DNA of 47,666 nt from positions 1-47,666 of the forward strand of contig JAPUIA010000053.1 in assembly GCA_027297435.1 (NCBI GenBank). Reading direction: 5' to 3'. The notes under the pieces are model-generated. The model had not been told where the DNA came from. It saw nothing but the letters and a program-made list of their open reading frames with translations, and searched no databases. Positions 35,601 to 42,833 of this stretch are shown here, in pieces; within the stretch, counting starts at the first letter, position 1; the number at the start of each line of letters is the position of its first letter. Source of the DNA: Gammaproteobacteria bacterium (lineage in GTDB: Bacteria; Pseudomonadota; Gammaproteobacteria; Pseudomonadales; Azotimanducaceae). Position numbers and translations under genes: made by a program.

Positions 35601-36152
35601 TACATGGACCTTCTCGATCGCGCGGTGCAAGCCATACGAGAGGGCAAGACGCCAAATCTGGATGCGCCGCTAGAGCACCTCGGGCACGAGGTCAACCTTC
35701 ACTGCGGCACTTTGATACCCGCCAGCTATCTGCCGGACGTGCACACACGATTGATCATGTACAAACGCATTGCCAACGCGAAAAACCAAGACGCGTTGGA
35801 CAGTTTGCAGGTGGAGATGATCGACCGCTTCGGCTTTCTACCCGTGCCGTTGAAACAGCTATTCCGTGTGACGTCGTTGAAGCTGCGCGTCAACCCACTC
35901 GGTATCGTACGTTTCGATCTAGGCGAAAATGGCGGCAAGGTCGAATTTGGTGCGGATACCAGCGTGGACCCACTGGCCATCGTCACCATAGTGCAAAAAT
36001 ACCCCAACACTTACCGTTTGGACAGCGCCACCAAATTGCGCATCAATCGAGCTCTCACGGACCTCGAAGACCGGTTTCGATTTGCCGATGAACTGCTCGA
36101 GAGTTTCAAGCCCCGCACGACCAAGCCCGATTTCCTCGCGGCCAACGCGTGA
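32679..36152 (+). CDS. mfd: Transcription-repair coupling factor
   Basis: This 1157-residue protein matches Mfd in length (E. coli has 1148). The N-terminal UvrB-like domain is followed by the RNA polymerase-interacting CarD-like region (VVHIEHGIGRYRGLQTLSID). The ATP-binding helicase motifs are GDVGFGKTEVAMRAA (about 627) and VIDEEHRFGVRQ (about 728). The C-terminal domain keeps KARIG/RGRVGRSHRQAYAYLL motifs (LRGRVGRSHRQAYAYLLTPH). Mfd removes stalled RNA polymerase at DNA damage and recruits UvrA. The GTG start is at 32679. The next gene, csiV, begins in its stop codon. No other function is suggested. Confidence 0.97.
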   Translation: MQTFADIAELLPSRAGERIAWENLHGAAPGYFAAKAAEQHGGFTLVVANNTAQAQRWLDQIGLFHSGANPLHFPDWETLPYDAFSPHQDIISERLATLSRLPKVRQGVLVVPVTTLMQRLAPKSYIDGHSFALREAERFDLHEERGRLDAAGYLSVDTVRGRGEYAVRGSLMDIFPMGSDNPVRIDLMDDEIDSLRIFDADTQLTIDRVAGIELLPAKEFAFDDASISRFRNRWHATFNVDVRRCSVYQDVSSRIPPSGIEYYLPFFFDAVATLFDYLPANTLVVQAHDMDKAARQFWADVDARHESLGYDVERPIVDPGALFLALDELYAHLNDYPRVILGDTYKHKIQFHTRPLPNLQANARLKNPARALVRFTEDQADRRMLFTAESAGRRELLYEFLTRAGVRPTDFESLADFVAATDRFGIIIAPLDEGLWTDELLIVSESQLFGHRAEDPQKVSGTRVIDPDQVIRNLTELNLGAPVVHIEHGIGRYRGLQTLSIDGHESEFLTLEYAGEAKLYVPVTSLHLITRYAGADAALAPLHRLGSDQWEKAKRRAAEKIVDVAAELLNIYARRATQTSYAFTVPNEDYQRFNSQFPFEVTVDQQRAIDAVIDDLASDKATDRLICGDVGFGKTEVAMRAAFVTVQNDKQVVVLVPTTLLAQQHFDTFRDRFADWPVNIDVVSRLRTEGQVARARERLARGTLDILIGTHKLLSPSFSFKDLGLVVIDEEHRFGVRQKERLRALRAEVDVVALTATPIPRTLNMAISGIRDLSIIATPPARRLSINTFVHEKRHHIIREAISRELMRGGQVFYLHNEVRSIEQAAEKIAEMVPEARIGIGHGQMAKRKLERVMADFYHRQLNVLVCTTIIENGIDIPNANTIIIERADKFGLAQLHQLRGRVGRSHRQAYAYLLTPHPKAMTRDAVKRLEAIAAASELGVGFTLATHDLEIRGAGELLGDEQSGQIESVGFSLYMDLLDRAVQAIREGKTPNLDAPLEHLGHEVNLHCGTLIPASYLPDVHTRLIMYKRIANAKNQDALDSLQVEMIDRFGFLPVPLKQLFRVTSLKLRVNPLGIVRFDLGENGGKVEFGADTSVDPLAIVTIVQKYPNTYRLDSATKLRINRALTDLEDRFRFADELLESFKPRTTKPDFLAANA

Positions 36153-37141
36153 ATCGTCGCCGGCGCCGATGGTTGCTCGGGTCAACCCTGTTGTGTTGGT
36201 CGACGGTTTCGTGGGCCGCGAATGCCGAACTCGATGCGTACTTGACCGAACGCTGGTACGCGACCGAACTGATCATTTTCCAACGGCCAGCAGTTCTCGA
36301 AATCAACACCATCGAAGTGCTCGCACAACAATCCGGCCGCAGTTATCCGCACAACATACGGAGTTTTTTCCAAGATTCTTTCGGCGCGGGCTACCGGCTG
36401 GATCCGCTCACGCTTCTAACCCCGGAATATCCCTTGAGGCCGACACAGATCAGACCCGGCATCGAGATAATCGTGTCGGCGGACACCGCACCGCCACCCA
36501 TCCTGCTCGGTGATGCACCACCGACCATCGAACCAAAACTCGAACCCCATCCGTTGCTCGATTTTCTCCACAAGATCAGCACGTTCGAGAAGCGTCTGCT
36601 AGAGCAAAGCTACCGGTGGCTAGCCGAAGACCGGTTGCGCTTAAGTGCCGAAGCCAACCGCATGCAACGGCGCCCGGAACTCAAGATACTGTGGCACGGC
36701 CGGTGGATTCAGCCGGTTCCGGCAAGGAATGCACCGCAACCCCTATTGATCCAGCTGGGTAGAGCTTTCGGCGATACCTACCAGCTCGAAGGCACCCTCG
36801 AGGTGACCATCGGTCGCTATCTACACTTCCGTCCGCGACTTTGGTACCACGAACCCGGTCTCGGCTTCAAACTGAGTTATGTCAGCCGCGATCTAAACCG
36901 AACAGTCGCGGACGCGCCGACCCCTTGGCAGCCTCCAGAAAATCTCATCGGCAACTACATGGTGCTGGACGAAAGCCGCACTATGCGCAGCGAAGAGCTG
37001 CATTATCTGGATCATCCTAAGCTCGGCGTCGTCGTGCGGATCGATCCGATCGAAGCGCCAGCCGACGTCGTCGACGCGTTCGACGCCCTGGAGGCGTTTC
37101 GCGAGGCCGAGGCCTCAAGGCTCGAAGTAACCGACGAGTAA
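36149..37141 (+). CDS. csiV: CsiV-like peptidoglycan-binding protein
   Basis: The GTG start overlaps the mfd stop. The N-terminus is basic followed by a hydrophobic signal (RRRRRWLLGSTLLCWSTVSWAANA). The conserved opening ERWYATELIIFQRPAVL and the later YLHFRPRLWYHEP region match the CsiV family, needed in Pseudomonas and Shewanella for the peptidoglycan-linked functions reported for CsiV. The domain around residues 60-110 is proline rich. Place next to mfd also fits Pseudomonas. Its end overlaps by 27 bases the end of the convergent phosphorylase gene. Exact role is not known. Confidence 0.82.
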   Translation: MNRRRRRWLLGSTLLCWSTVSWAANAELDAYLTERWYATELIIFQRPAVLEINTIEVLAQQSGRSYPHNIRSFFQDSFGAGYRLDPLTLLTPEYPLRPTQIRPGIEIIVSADTAPPPILLGDAPPTIEPKLEPHPLLDFLHKISTFEKRLLEQSYRWLAEDRLRLSAEANRMQRRPELKILWHGRWIQPVPARNAPQPLLIQLGRAFGDTYQLEGTLEVTIGRYLHFRPRLWYHEPGLGFKLSYVSRDLNRTVADAPTPWQPPENLIGNYMVLDESRTMRSEELHYLDHPKLGVVVRIDPIEAPADVVDAFDALEAFREAEASRLEVTDE

Positions 37142-37852
37142 TCGATCTGCGGCCGCCACCCCCTGAACCCTTGCGGCATTGAGCGCATCGAGGTCGATGG
37201 ACTCGCGAATCCGTCCGCGGCCTGCCGCCGGATTGACCACGATGCAGAGACTGGCATACGGCAGATCGAGTTCGCGCGCCAAAGCCGCTTCGGGCATCGC
37301 CGTCATCCCGACGACCGTACAGCCGTCGCGTTGCATGCGATCGATTTCGGCTGCGGTTTCAAGCCTGGGACCTTGCGTGCAGCCATAGACGCCACCATTG
37401 ATCAGATCGACGCCCGTCGCAGCCGCCGCGCTCATGAGTGCGTGTCGCAACGCCCGATCGTAAGGCACCGAAAAGTCGACGTGAATCAAGTCGTTCTGCC
37501 CGCTATAGGAGTGTTGCCGTCCCCAGGTGTAATCGATGATCTGCTCCGGCAACACCAGCGCGCTCGGCTGAAGTGTCGCGTCGATGGCGCCCACGGTATG
37601 GGTTGCGATGACTCGATGCGCGCCAAGCTTTTTCAACAACCACAGATTGGCCCGGTAGTTCACTTCATGGGGTACGACGCTGTGCGATGCCCCATGTCGA
37701 GCCAGCGCGATGACCTGTTGATCTTTGATCGAACCGATTCGTGGCGCGCTCAGTACGGTACCGAACGGAGTCGCGAGAGTGCATTCGTGATCGTCGAACG
37801 CAGTGAGCGAAGGCAAGCCCCCAGAGCCGACGAGGATCGCGGTACAGCTCAT
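37115..37852 (-). CDS. S-methyl-5'-thioinosine phosphorylase (purine phosphorylase)
   Basis: The 245-residue protein belongs to the MtnP/PNP family. ALARHGASHSVVPHEVNYRAN is the conserved phosphate-binding region, GPRLETAAEIDRMQRDG the ribose/purine pocket, and VVGMTAMPEAALARELDLPY the purine site of MTIP-type enzymes. In Pseudomonas the PA3004-type enzyme splits S-methyl-5'-thioinosine into hypoxanthine and methylthioribose-1-phosphate. It starts at ATG 37852 in a 4-base overlap with the phosphoribosyltransferase gene. Together they salvage the hypoxanthine freed from methylthioadenosine. Assignment to MTIP rather than MTAP is by neighbourhood and sequence feel. Confidence 0.85.
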   Translation of the reverse strand: MSCTAILVGSGGLPSLTAFDDHECTLATPFGTVLSAPRIGSIKDQQVIALARHGASHSVVPHEVNYRANLWLLKKLGAHRVIATHTVGAIDATLQPSALVLPEQIIDYTWGRQHSYSGQNDLIHVDFSVPYDRALRHALMSAAAATGVDLINGGVYGCTQGPRLETAAEIDRMQRDGCTVVGMTAMPEAALARELDLPYASLCIVVNPAAGRGRIRESIDLDALNAARVQGVAAADRLLVGYFEP

Positions 37853-38412
37853 GTTGGGTCTTTCAGCCCGGAAGGCAGCGCATAGATAGCCGGCAGGTTG
37901 CGCCAATACCCGTGGTAGTCCATGCCGCAGCCGTACAGATAGCGGTCAGGGCATTCCAGGGCGACGAAGTCGACGTCGAGCGTCTTGTTGGCGTCGACAT
38001 CCTTGCGCACCAGAACCGTCGACCACACCCTTTCTGCGCCCTTCGACGCCCAGTCCAACAATGCTTGCAACGTATGACCTTCATCGAGAACGTCATCGAC
38101 GATGAGCACGTGTCTGCCTGTCACCGCCTGTCGTGGCTTGGCAAGCCATTCGAGTTCGCCGCCTCGTGTCGAATCTCGGTAACGCACGACGTGTACGTAG
38201 CCGAGCTGCAACGGAAAGTGCAGACGCCCGATCAACCGTCCGCAGTACGGCAATCCACCATGCATCACACACAAAACCAATGGGTTGAGATGCTTGAGCG
38301 CCTGAGTGATCGATACCGAAGTCTGATCGATCGCGTGTGCGACATCGCTCGCCGAGACGACCAGTTCCGCCTCGGCATGGGCGGACAACACTTCGGATGG
38401 TACGTCGCTCAA
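37849..38412 (-). CDS. Hypoxanthine-guanine phosphoribosyltransferase
   Basis: The 187-residue protein keeps the PRPP-binding motif VLIVDDVLDEGHTLQALLDW and the loop LCVMHGGLPYCGRLIGRL. The motif DFVALECPDRYLYGCGMDYHGYWRNLP closes the purine site. No ATG or GTG is near, and the only plausible start is TTG at 38412, which lies inside a short tandem repeat. It is coupled with the thioinosine phosphorylase gene (4-base overlap) and would turn hypoxanthine into IMP. The start is the weakest point. Confidence 0.85.
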   Translation of the reverse strand: MSDVPSEVLSAHAEAELVVSASDVAHAIDQTSVSITQALKHLNPLVLCVMHGGLPYCGRLIGRLHFPLQLGYVHVVRYRDSTRGGELEWLAKPRQAVTGRHVLIVDDVLDEGHTLQALLDWASKGAERVWSTVLVRKDVDANKTLDVDFVALECPDRYLYGCGMDYHGYWRNLPAIYALPSGLKDPT

Positions 38413-38467
38413 GGCTGTTGTAGTCCGCTCAAGGCTCGTTTTAATCCGCTCAAGGCTGCTTCTCACC
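38406..38467. repeat. Three imperfect 20-21-bp tandem repeats
   Basis: Units begin CGCTCAAGGCT at 38406, 38426 and 38447. The unit at 38447 contains the stop codon of the channel gene (38450-38452), and the first contains the TTG start of the phosphoribosyltransferase. A duplication within a REP-like motif is a possible origin. Confidence 0.65.
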
Positions 38468-39532
38468 GGAAGCTTCCGGAGCGACCAGCAACGTTTGTGT
38501 CGGGAAGGCGATTTCGGCCCCGTGCGAGTCGATGATATCGGCGATCTTGAACAACACGTCTTGTTTGATGGCGTGAAATTCCGCCCACGCCGTGGTTTTG
38601 GTAAACGTGTATATGAAGAAATCCAGAGACGAAGCCCCGAACGTGACGAAATTGACCATGAGCGTGCGCGACTGATCGATGTCTGAGTGTTGTTGCAACA
38701 TCGTTTCGACATCCGTCACGATCGCGGGCAACACATCGACGTCGTCGTACCGCACCCCGATGGTCTCATTGATGCGGCGGTTCAACATCCGCGAAGGGTT
38801 TTCCACGATAAGGCTGGTGAACAACGAGTTCGGTACGTACAACGGCCGCTGATCGAAGGTTCTGATACGCGTCAGCCGCCAGCCGATTTCCTCCACGGTG
38901 CCCTCGATGTTCTTATCGGTCGAGCGAATCCAGTCACCGACCGCAAACGGCCGGTCGAGAAATATCATCAGCGCGCCAAAGAAATTCGCGAGCAAATCCT
39001 GCGCCGCAAAGCCGATTGCGAGGCCGCCGATACCGCCGAAGGCCAGCACGCCCGAAACACTGAACCCGAGTGTCTGCATCGCCATCAGCACTCCGGTGAT
39101 GATGGCGGTGGCGCGTAGCAGCTTGCCCACCGCGGACACGGTCGTTCGGTCGACGGGTTTGTCATGATAGCCGCCGTCGGCGACGTGCTCTTCTACGAAA
39201 CGAATGAAGCGCACAGCAAACCAAACGAGAATTCCAACGACGGCCACGTCGCGCGCTGCATCGACCTGTGCGAAAATCTCGGCCTGGGCTTGGCCGCCGA
39301 CAACCTGTGCAGCCCAACTCACGCCGATTACCCAGATCGCTAGCCCGAGTGGGCGCCGAATGGCTTCCAGCAAGGCGTCGTCGTAGAGGTTGCGGGTTTG
39401 CTCGAACTTAGCGGCTAGGCGGTCGAGGACCGCCTTCGCCACGTAGCGAACGACCGCGGTGCCGAAAACGATGATGAAAACTTCGGCCACCCAGGAGTTG
39501 CCGGTGACTAGTTGCAAGAGTTCGTCGAGCAT
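38450..39532 (-). CDS. MscS-family mechanosensitive channel
   Basis: The 360-residue protein has several N-terminal membrane spans (AEVFIIVFGTAVVRYVAKAV, AVVGILVWFAVRFIRF, ATAIITGVLMAMQTLGF) followed by the MscS pore region. The signature VLAFGGIGGLAIGFAAQDLLANFF is the pore-lining helix, and FLDRPFAVGDWIRS with YVPNSLFTSLIVENPSRM marks the beta domain. It would open on osmotic downshock. It overlaps the short tandem repeat at its 3' end. Confidence 0.92.
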   Translation of the reverse strand: MLDELLQLVTGNSWVAEVFIIVFGTAVVRYVAKAVLDRLAAKFEQTRNLYDDALLEAIRRPLGLAIWVIGVSWAAQVVGGQAQAEIFAQVDAARDVAVVGILVWFAVRFIRFVEEHVADGGYHDKPVDRTTVSAVGKLLRATAIITGVLMAMQTLGFSVSGVLAFGGIGGLAIGFAAQDLLANFFGALMIFLDRPFAVGDWIRSTDKNIEGTVEEIGWRLTRIRTFDQRPLYVPNSLFTSLIVENPSRMLNRRINETIGVRYDDVDVLPAIVTDVETMLQQHSDIDQSRTLMVNFVTFGASSLDFFIYTFTKTTAWAEFHAIKQDVLFKIADIIDSHGAEIAFPTQTLLVAPEASGEKQP

Positions 39533-39542
39533 ATGTCTCTTT

Positions 39543-39682
39543 CCTGATCCGCTCGCGGCGCGCCTGATCCGCTCGCGGCGTGCCTGATCCGCTAGCGGCG
39601 CCCCTAACGCGCTGACGGAGCCCCTAACGCGCTGGCGGCGCCCCTAACGCGCTAGCGGCGCTCCTAACGCGCTAGCGGAGCC
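39543..39682. repeat. Seven tandem copies of a 20-bp unit
   Basis: The exact 20-base period runs from 39543 to 39682. Units are CCTGATCCGCTCGCGGCGCG (39543), two more of that class, then four of CCTAACGCGCTAGCGGCGCT type (39603, 39623, 39643, 39663). Each holds a small palindrome (CGCT-AGCG) and is rich in GC. The run ends just before the stop codon of the barrel gene (39683). Spacers are absent, so it is not a CRISPR array. Confidence 0.85.
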
Positions 39683-41272
39683 TTAGAAAAATCTTGTCAA
39701 TTCGATCTGGATATAGTCGTCCCGTTGCAACGAGGCCGACTTGTTGTCCCCATCAGCGAGCGATTGTAGCAGCGCTCCCGCGTCGGGATCGTCAGCCCCT
39801 CCAAATATCCGGCCTTCGAGCAGCAACGTCCACGCATCACCTAGGCGCCGACTGGCTTCGAGGTTGATCACGTACTCATCGGTGTCGACGTCCCAAATAA
39901 AACCGATCAGCGCCTGCGTATCGGACAGGTCGTTGAACACCCATCGCGTGCCAAGCGCGATATCGTGTTCAAACAGCGTGGTAAACGCCTCGTCATCTCG
40001 CTCATCAAACAGGTATTCGACGACCAAGCCGAGATCGGTTCGCGAGCCAAAGGCGCCGACGACGGTGCGTTCGAAGCCGGCATTGAACGCCGCATATCGA
40101 TCGCCAAGGCCACTACGGGTAATCGCTTCCAACTTCCACGCCCAATCGCCGACGATCGCCTGCGCGTCGAGCCCGGTCTGGTCGATGACGGTGTAGTGAG
40201 GCCGCAGCACCCACTGCCCCGAGGGTTGCAGCCAGGGCGTAAGCAGCGGATCGCGGCTGGTGCCGCTAAAATGATAGACGCCGAATTCCAGCGGGCCGAA
40301 GTGGTGCGACCAACGAATGGCTACATCGGTACGCAACTCCTCCGCGGCCGATGCATAGGACGCATGATCGGTGTCGATCGGTACCGCCAACCGCAGCCGC
40401 CCGTCTTCTCCCGCAAAGGTGCGCTCGCGGAACCCCGGCAAGACGAAGAAATCGAGGATGCCCCAGTCGCGCACCAATGACAGGTGCATCATGGGCTGGC
40501 CGAGCTTGTCCTCCGCATCGATGTTCTCGACCAGGTCGGTCTGGTTGATGATATCGACCAGATGGTGGAACTCCGTGACCCCCCAAAAAACCTGTTTGAC
40601 GCCGACATGCAAGTCCCAATCGTCACCGACCCGACTCCAGAACAGTTCGCGAACGTCGAAATGCGTGCGCTCGCTGTCCTCCACATCGAGCCGCAGAAAC
40701 GGGCTGACCGTCAAACTTTGGCGATCGTTGTCCCAAGTGCGGTAGTACTCGAGCCTGGCGCTGACCGACGGCTGAAATCGATCTTGCCCGGCAAATCCCG
40801 ATTGGGTGAATGCGCGGCTCTGCACGCCGAGGTCGACCTCCCAATCAGCTGGTGTGCGAAATCGCGTACTGACCTTATGCTGCGCGGGGTCGGGGTGCGT
40901 CTCGCTGGCGATGCGAATCGGCGGCGGGTTGCGGGAAGGGGCTTGGGGGTTGACCGCCCGTGATGACCGCTCTAGCGCAACTTCGCTGTCGAGCAAACGC
41001 CAATACGGAATGCCTCGGCTCTCGGCCCGACGAGCGATCAGCGTCTCCGCACGCAGGGACTGCACGCGATACCACGTACCATCCGCGCGGTCCACCTCGG
41101 CAACCACGATCGTCGTGCCCAACAACGTCTGCAGCCGCGCCGCCCAGTTTTCCGCGTTTTGCACGTTCCTGAAACTGCCGAAGACGAGCAACGTAGACGT
41201 TTCGGCGGTTGTCGCCGCAACCGCCGAGGTGCTCGAAGCGAGCAGCACCATCCCCAGAATCAGAGCCTTCAC
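39683..41272 (-). CDS. Outer-membrane beta-barrel protein with N-terminal SPOR-like domain
   Basis: The 529-residue protein has a signal peptide (MVLLASSTSAVAA) and, at about residues 27-75, a SPOR-like pattern: LLVFGSFRNVQNAENWAARL and WYRVQSLRAETLIARRAESR. From residue 130 it is a series of alternating hydrophobic strands ending in a C-terminal aromatic residue (QIELTRFF), as expected for an outer-membrane barrel. FRERTFAGEDGRLRLAVPID is a conserved-looking motif of the LolA-linked barrel families. Overlaps the following LolA-like gene by 4 bases. I recognise no named family. Confidence 0.7.
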   Translation of the reverse strand: MKALILGMVLLASSTSAVAATTAETSTLLVFGSFRNVQNAENWAARLQTLLGTTIVVAEVDRADGTWYRVQSLRAETLIARRAESRGIPYWRLLDSEVALERSSRAVNPQAPSRNPPPIRIASETHPDPAQHKVSTRFRTPADWEVDLGVQSRAFTQSGFAGQDRFQPSVSARLEYYRTWDNDRQSLTVSPFLRLDVEDSERTHFDVRELFWSRVGDDWDLHVGVKQVFWGVTEFHHLVDIINQTDLVENIDAEDKLGQPMMHLSLVRDWGILDFFVLPGFRERTFAGEDGRLRLAVPIDTDHASYASAAEELRTDVAIRWSHHFGPLEFGVYHFSGTSRDPLLTPWLQPSGQWVLRPHYTVIDQTGLDAQAIVGDWAWKLEAITRSGLGDRYAAFNAGFERTVVGAFGSRTDLGLVVEYLFDERDDEAFTTLFEHDIALGTRWVFNDLSDTQALIGFIWDVDTDEYVINLEASRRLGDAWTLLLEGRIFGGADDPDAGALLQSLADGDNKSASLQRDDYIQIELTRFF

Positions 41273-42051
41273 CGTACGCGACGCAGACTGTTGATCGAAA
41301 AATCCCGTTGGTCGGAAAGGCCGTTGCGGAAGCGAAAATGCTCCCAGATCAATTCCGTACTCTTGCGCGTCTGGTGATTCACCATGAACATCCGCCCGGC
41401 CTTCCAGAACTTGCCCTCATGTAGCTGATAGTCGTTCATGGTCAGGGTCTTGAGCAGGCTATTTTTGCGATCGTAATACTCGATCTTCTGCACGCGATAC
41501 TCGGCTTCGTCCAACCAGACGCGCTGTCTGGTGTAGCCGGAATACTCATCCTTGGGGATGCGTGTGACGACGTAGCAGGGCTGGCCGTCTAACACTTCGC
41601 TGGTCTCGTACCGATAGTCGAACTTCTCTACCTCTTGCGCAGTCAAGTCTTCAAAGGCGAATTCGCTGCTCAAAAACGGACCCGATTTGTTGCGCGACGC
41701 AATCTTCTTGACCCGCTTCATTGCCGGGAGGTATAGCCATTGATCGTCTTGCTCGACCTTGTGGCTGAAGCTCAACAACGCGCTGCCTCGGTACGCCTTC
41801 GGAGTATCGAAGACAACGAGTAACTTGTCACCGTCATCCGGAACTTCGAGCTGTTTGATGCGCAGCTCCCTGAGGCTTTCGTCGCCTCGGCCGGTACGCA
41901 AAATCATGGTCAGATCGACCTCTAGATCCTGAAAGCCCGACGCGCGCGCGTCGGCTTGCTGGAAGATCTGAAGCCCTCGTTCCTCGGGTGTCACAGCCGA
42001 CGCCAAACACGGCATCAGGAGGGTGAGAATGCAAAATGCTTTGTAGAACAA
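41269..42051 (-). CDS. LolA-like outer membrane lipoprotein-sorting protein
   Basis: The 260-residue protein has a signal peptide (AFCILTLLMPCLASAVTPEE) and the beta-half-barrel fold of LolA-like proteins: VDLTMILRTGRGDESLRELR, VVFDTPKAYRGSALLSFS and QDDQWLYLPAMKRVKKI. This branch usually neighbours an RND-superfamily exporter, which is not here. It would carry a lipophilic compound or help the neighbouring barrel reach the outer membrane. Divergent from lexA by 163 bases. Confidence 0.78.
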   Translation of the reverse strand: MFYKAFCILTLLMPCLASAVTPEERGLQIFQQADARASGFQDLEVDLTMILRTGRGDESLRELRIKQLEVPDDGDKLLVVFDTPKAYRGSALLSFSHKVEQDDQWLYLPAMKRVKKIASRNKSGPFLSSEFAFEDLTAQEVEKFDYRYETSEVLDGQPCYVVTRIPKDEYSGYTRQRVWLDEAEYRVQKIEYYDRKNSLLKTLTMNDYQLHEGKFWKAGRMFMVNHQTRKSTELIWEHFRFRNGLSDQRDFSINSLRRVR

Positions 42052-42130
42052 TACGTAAGCCGTCCTAACTCAGTGACTACGTTAACGCGGGCCCGGATAT
42101 TAAGTAACCCTCGAGGGCTGTGCAATCGGC

Positions 42131-42161
42131 TTGTGCAATCGAGAACGATACTGTATATAAT
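42131..42161 (+). promoter_or_regulatory. Possible lexA promoter
   Basis: TTGTGC (42131-42136) and TATAAT (42156-42161) are spaced by 19 bases, long for a standard promoter. The -10 overlaps the first LexA box, as expected for a repressed promoter. Confidence 0.45.
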
Positions 42162-42166
42162 ACCAG
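42151..42166 (+). promoter_or_regulatory. LexA (SOS) box 1
   Basis: CTGTATATAATACCAG is one mismatch from the CTGT-N8-ACAG consensus (CCAG in place of ACAG). It overlaps the likely lexA -10 box. Confidence 0.8.
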
Positions 42167-42170
42167 TTCA

Positions 42171-42186
42171 CTGTATGTTCACACAG
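42171..42186 (+). promoter_or_regulatory. LexA (SOS) box 2
   Basis: CTGTATGTTCACACAG is a perfect CTGT-N8-ACAG match, 29 bases upstream of the lexA ATG. Two boxes suggest cooperative autoregulation. Confidence 0.88.
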
Positions 42187-42214
42187 GCCCCTTAGCTACC
42201 GGATAGCCCATCAC

Positions 42215-42814
42215 ATGCAAAATCTCACCGCCAGGCAAGCCCAAGTGCTCGATGTCATCAAACAACACATCAGCGATACCGGTTATCCGCCAACGCGAGC
42301 CGACATCGCGAACGAACTCGGCTTCAAATCACCCAACGCCGCGGAGGAACATCTCAAAGCCCTCGCACGCAAAGGTGCCATAGAGATGGTTCCCGGTACG
42401 TCGCGCGGCATTCGACTGCCCGCAGCTCACGGCCTGCCGCTGGTCGGACGCGTAGCCGCCGGCAGCCCGATATTGGCAGAAGAACATATCGAAGAGCGTA
42501 TCGACATGCCCGCCAATTTCTTTTACCCGCGCGCCGACTTCCTGTTGAGGGTACGCGGCGACAGCATGATCGACGCCGGCATTCTCGACGGCGACCTGCT
42601 TGCCGTACACAAGACGGTCGAAGCCAGCAACGGCCAAATCGTGGTCGCGCGCATAGAAGATGAGGTCACGGTCAAACGCTTTCAGCGCACCCGCAACCGC
42701 AGCAAGGTCACGTTGCTGCCCGCGAACGAGGACTATGCCCCCATCGAAGTCGACCTGCGCGAACAATCGTTCAGCATCGAGGGCGTGAGCGTCGGCGTGT
42801 TGCGACGAACCTGA
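42215..42814 (+). CDS. lexA: LexA repressor (SOS regulator)
   Basis: The 199-residue protein has the winged helix N-terminus ([36 protein letters not shown]). The cleavage site is Ala82-Gly83 in VGRVAAGSP, the catalytic Ser117 sits in RGDSMID, and Lys154 in VTVKRF. RecA filaments trigger self-cleavage, releasing repression. Two LexA boxes precede the gene, so it regulates itself. No sulA or other SOS gene follows directly in the window. Confidence 0.97.
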   Translation: MQNLTARQAQVLDVIKQHISDTGYPPTRADIANELGFKSPNAAEEHLKALARKGAIEMVPGTSRGIRLPAAHGLPLVGRVAAGSPILAEEHIEERIDMPANFFYPRADFLLRVRGDSMIDAGILDGDLLAVHKTVEASNGQIVVARIEDEVTVKRFQRTRNRSKVTLLPANEDYAPIEVDLREQSFSIEGVSVGVLRRT

Positions 42815-42833
42815 GGGCGCTTAACCTCTCGCT

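Noticed and set aside
39543-39682. CRISPR array
   Set aside because: The copies are tandem with no unique spacers.
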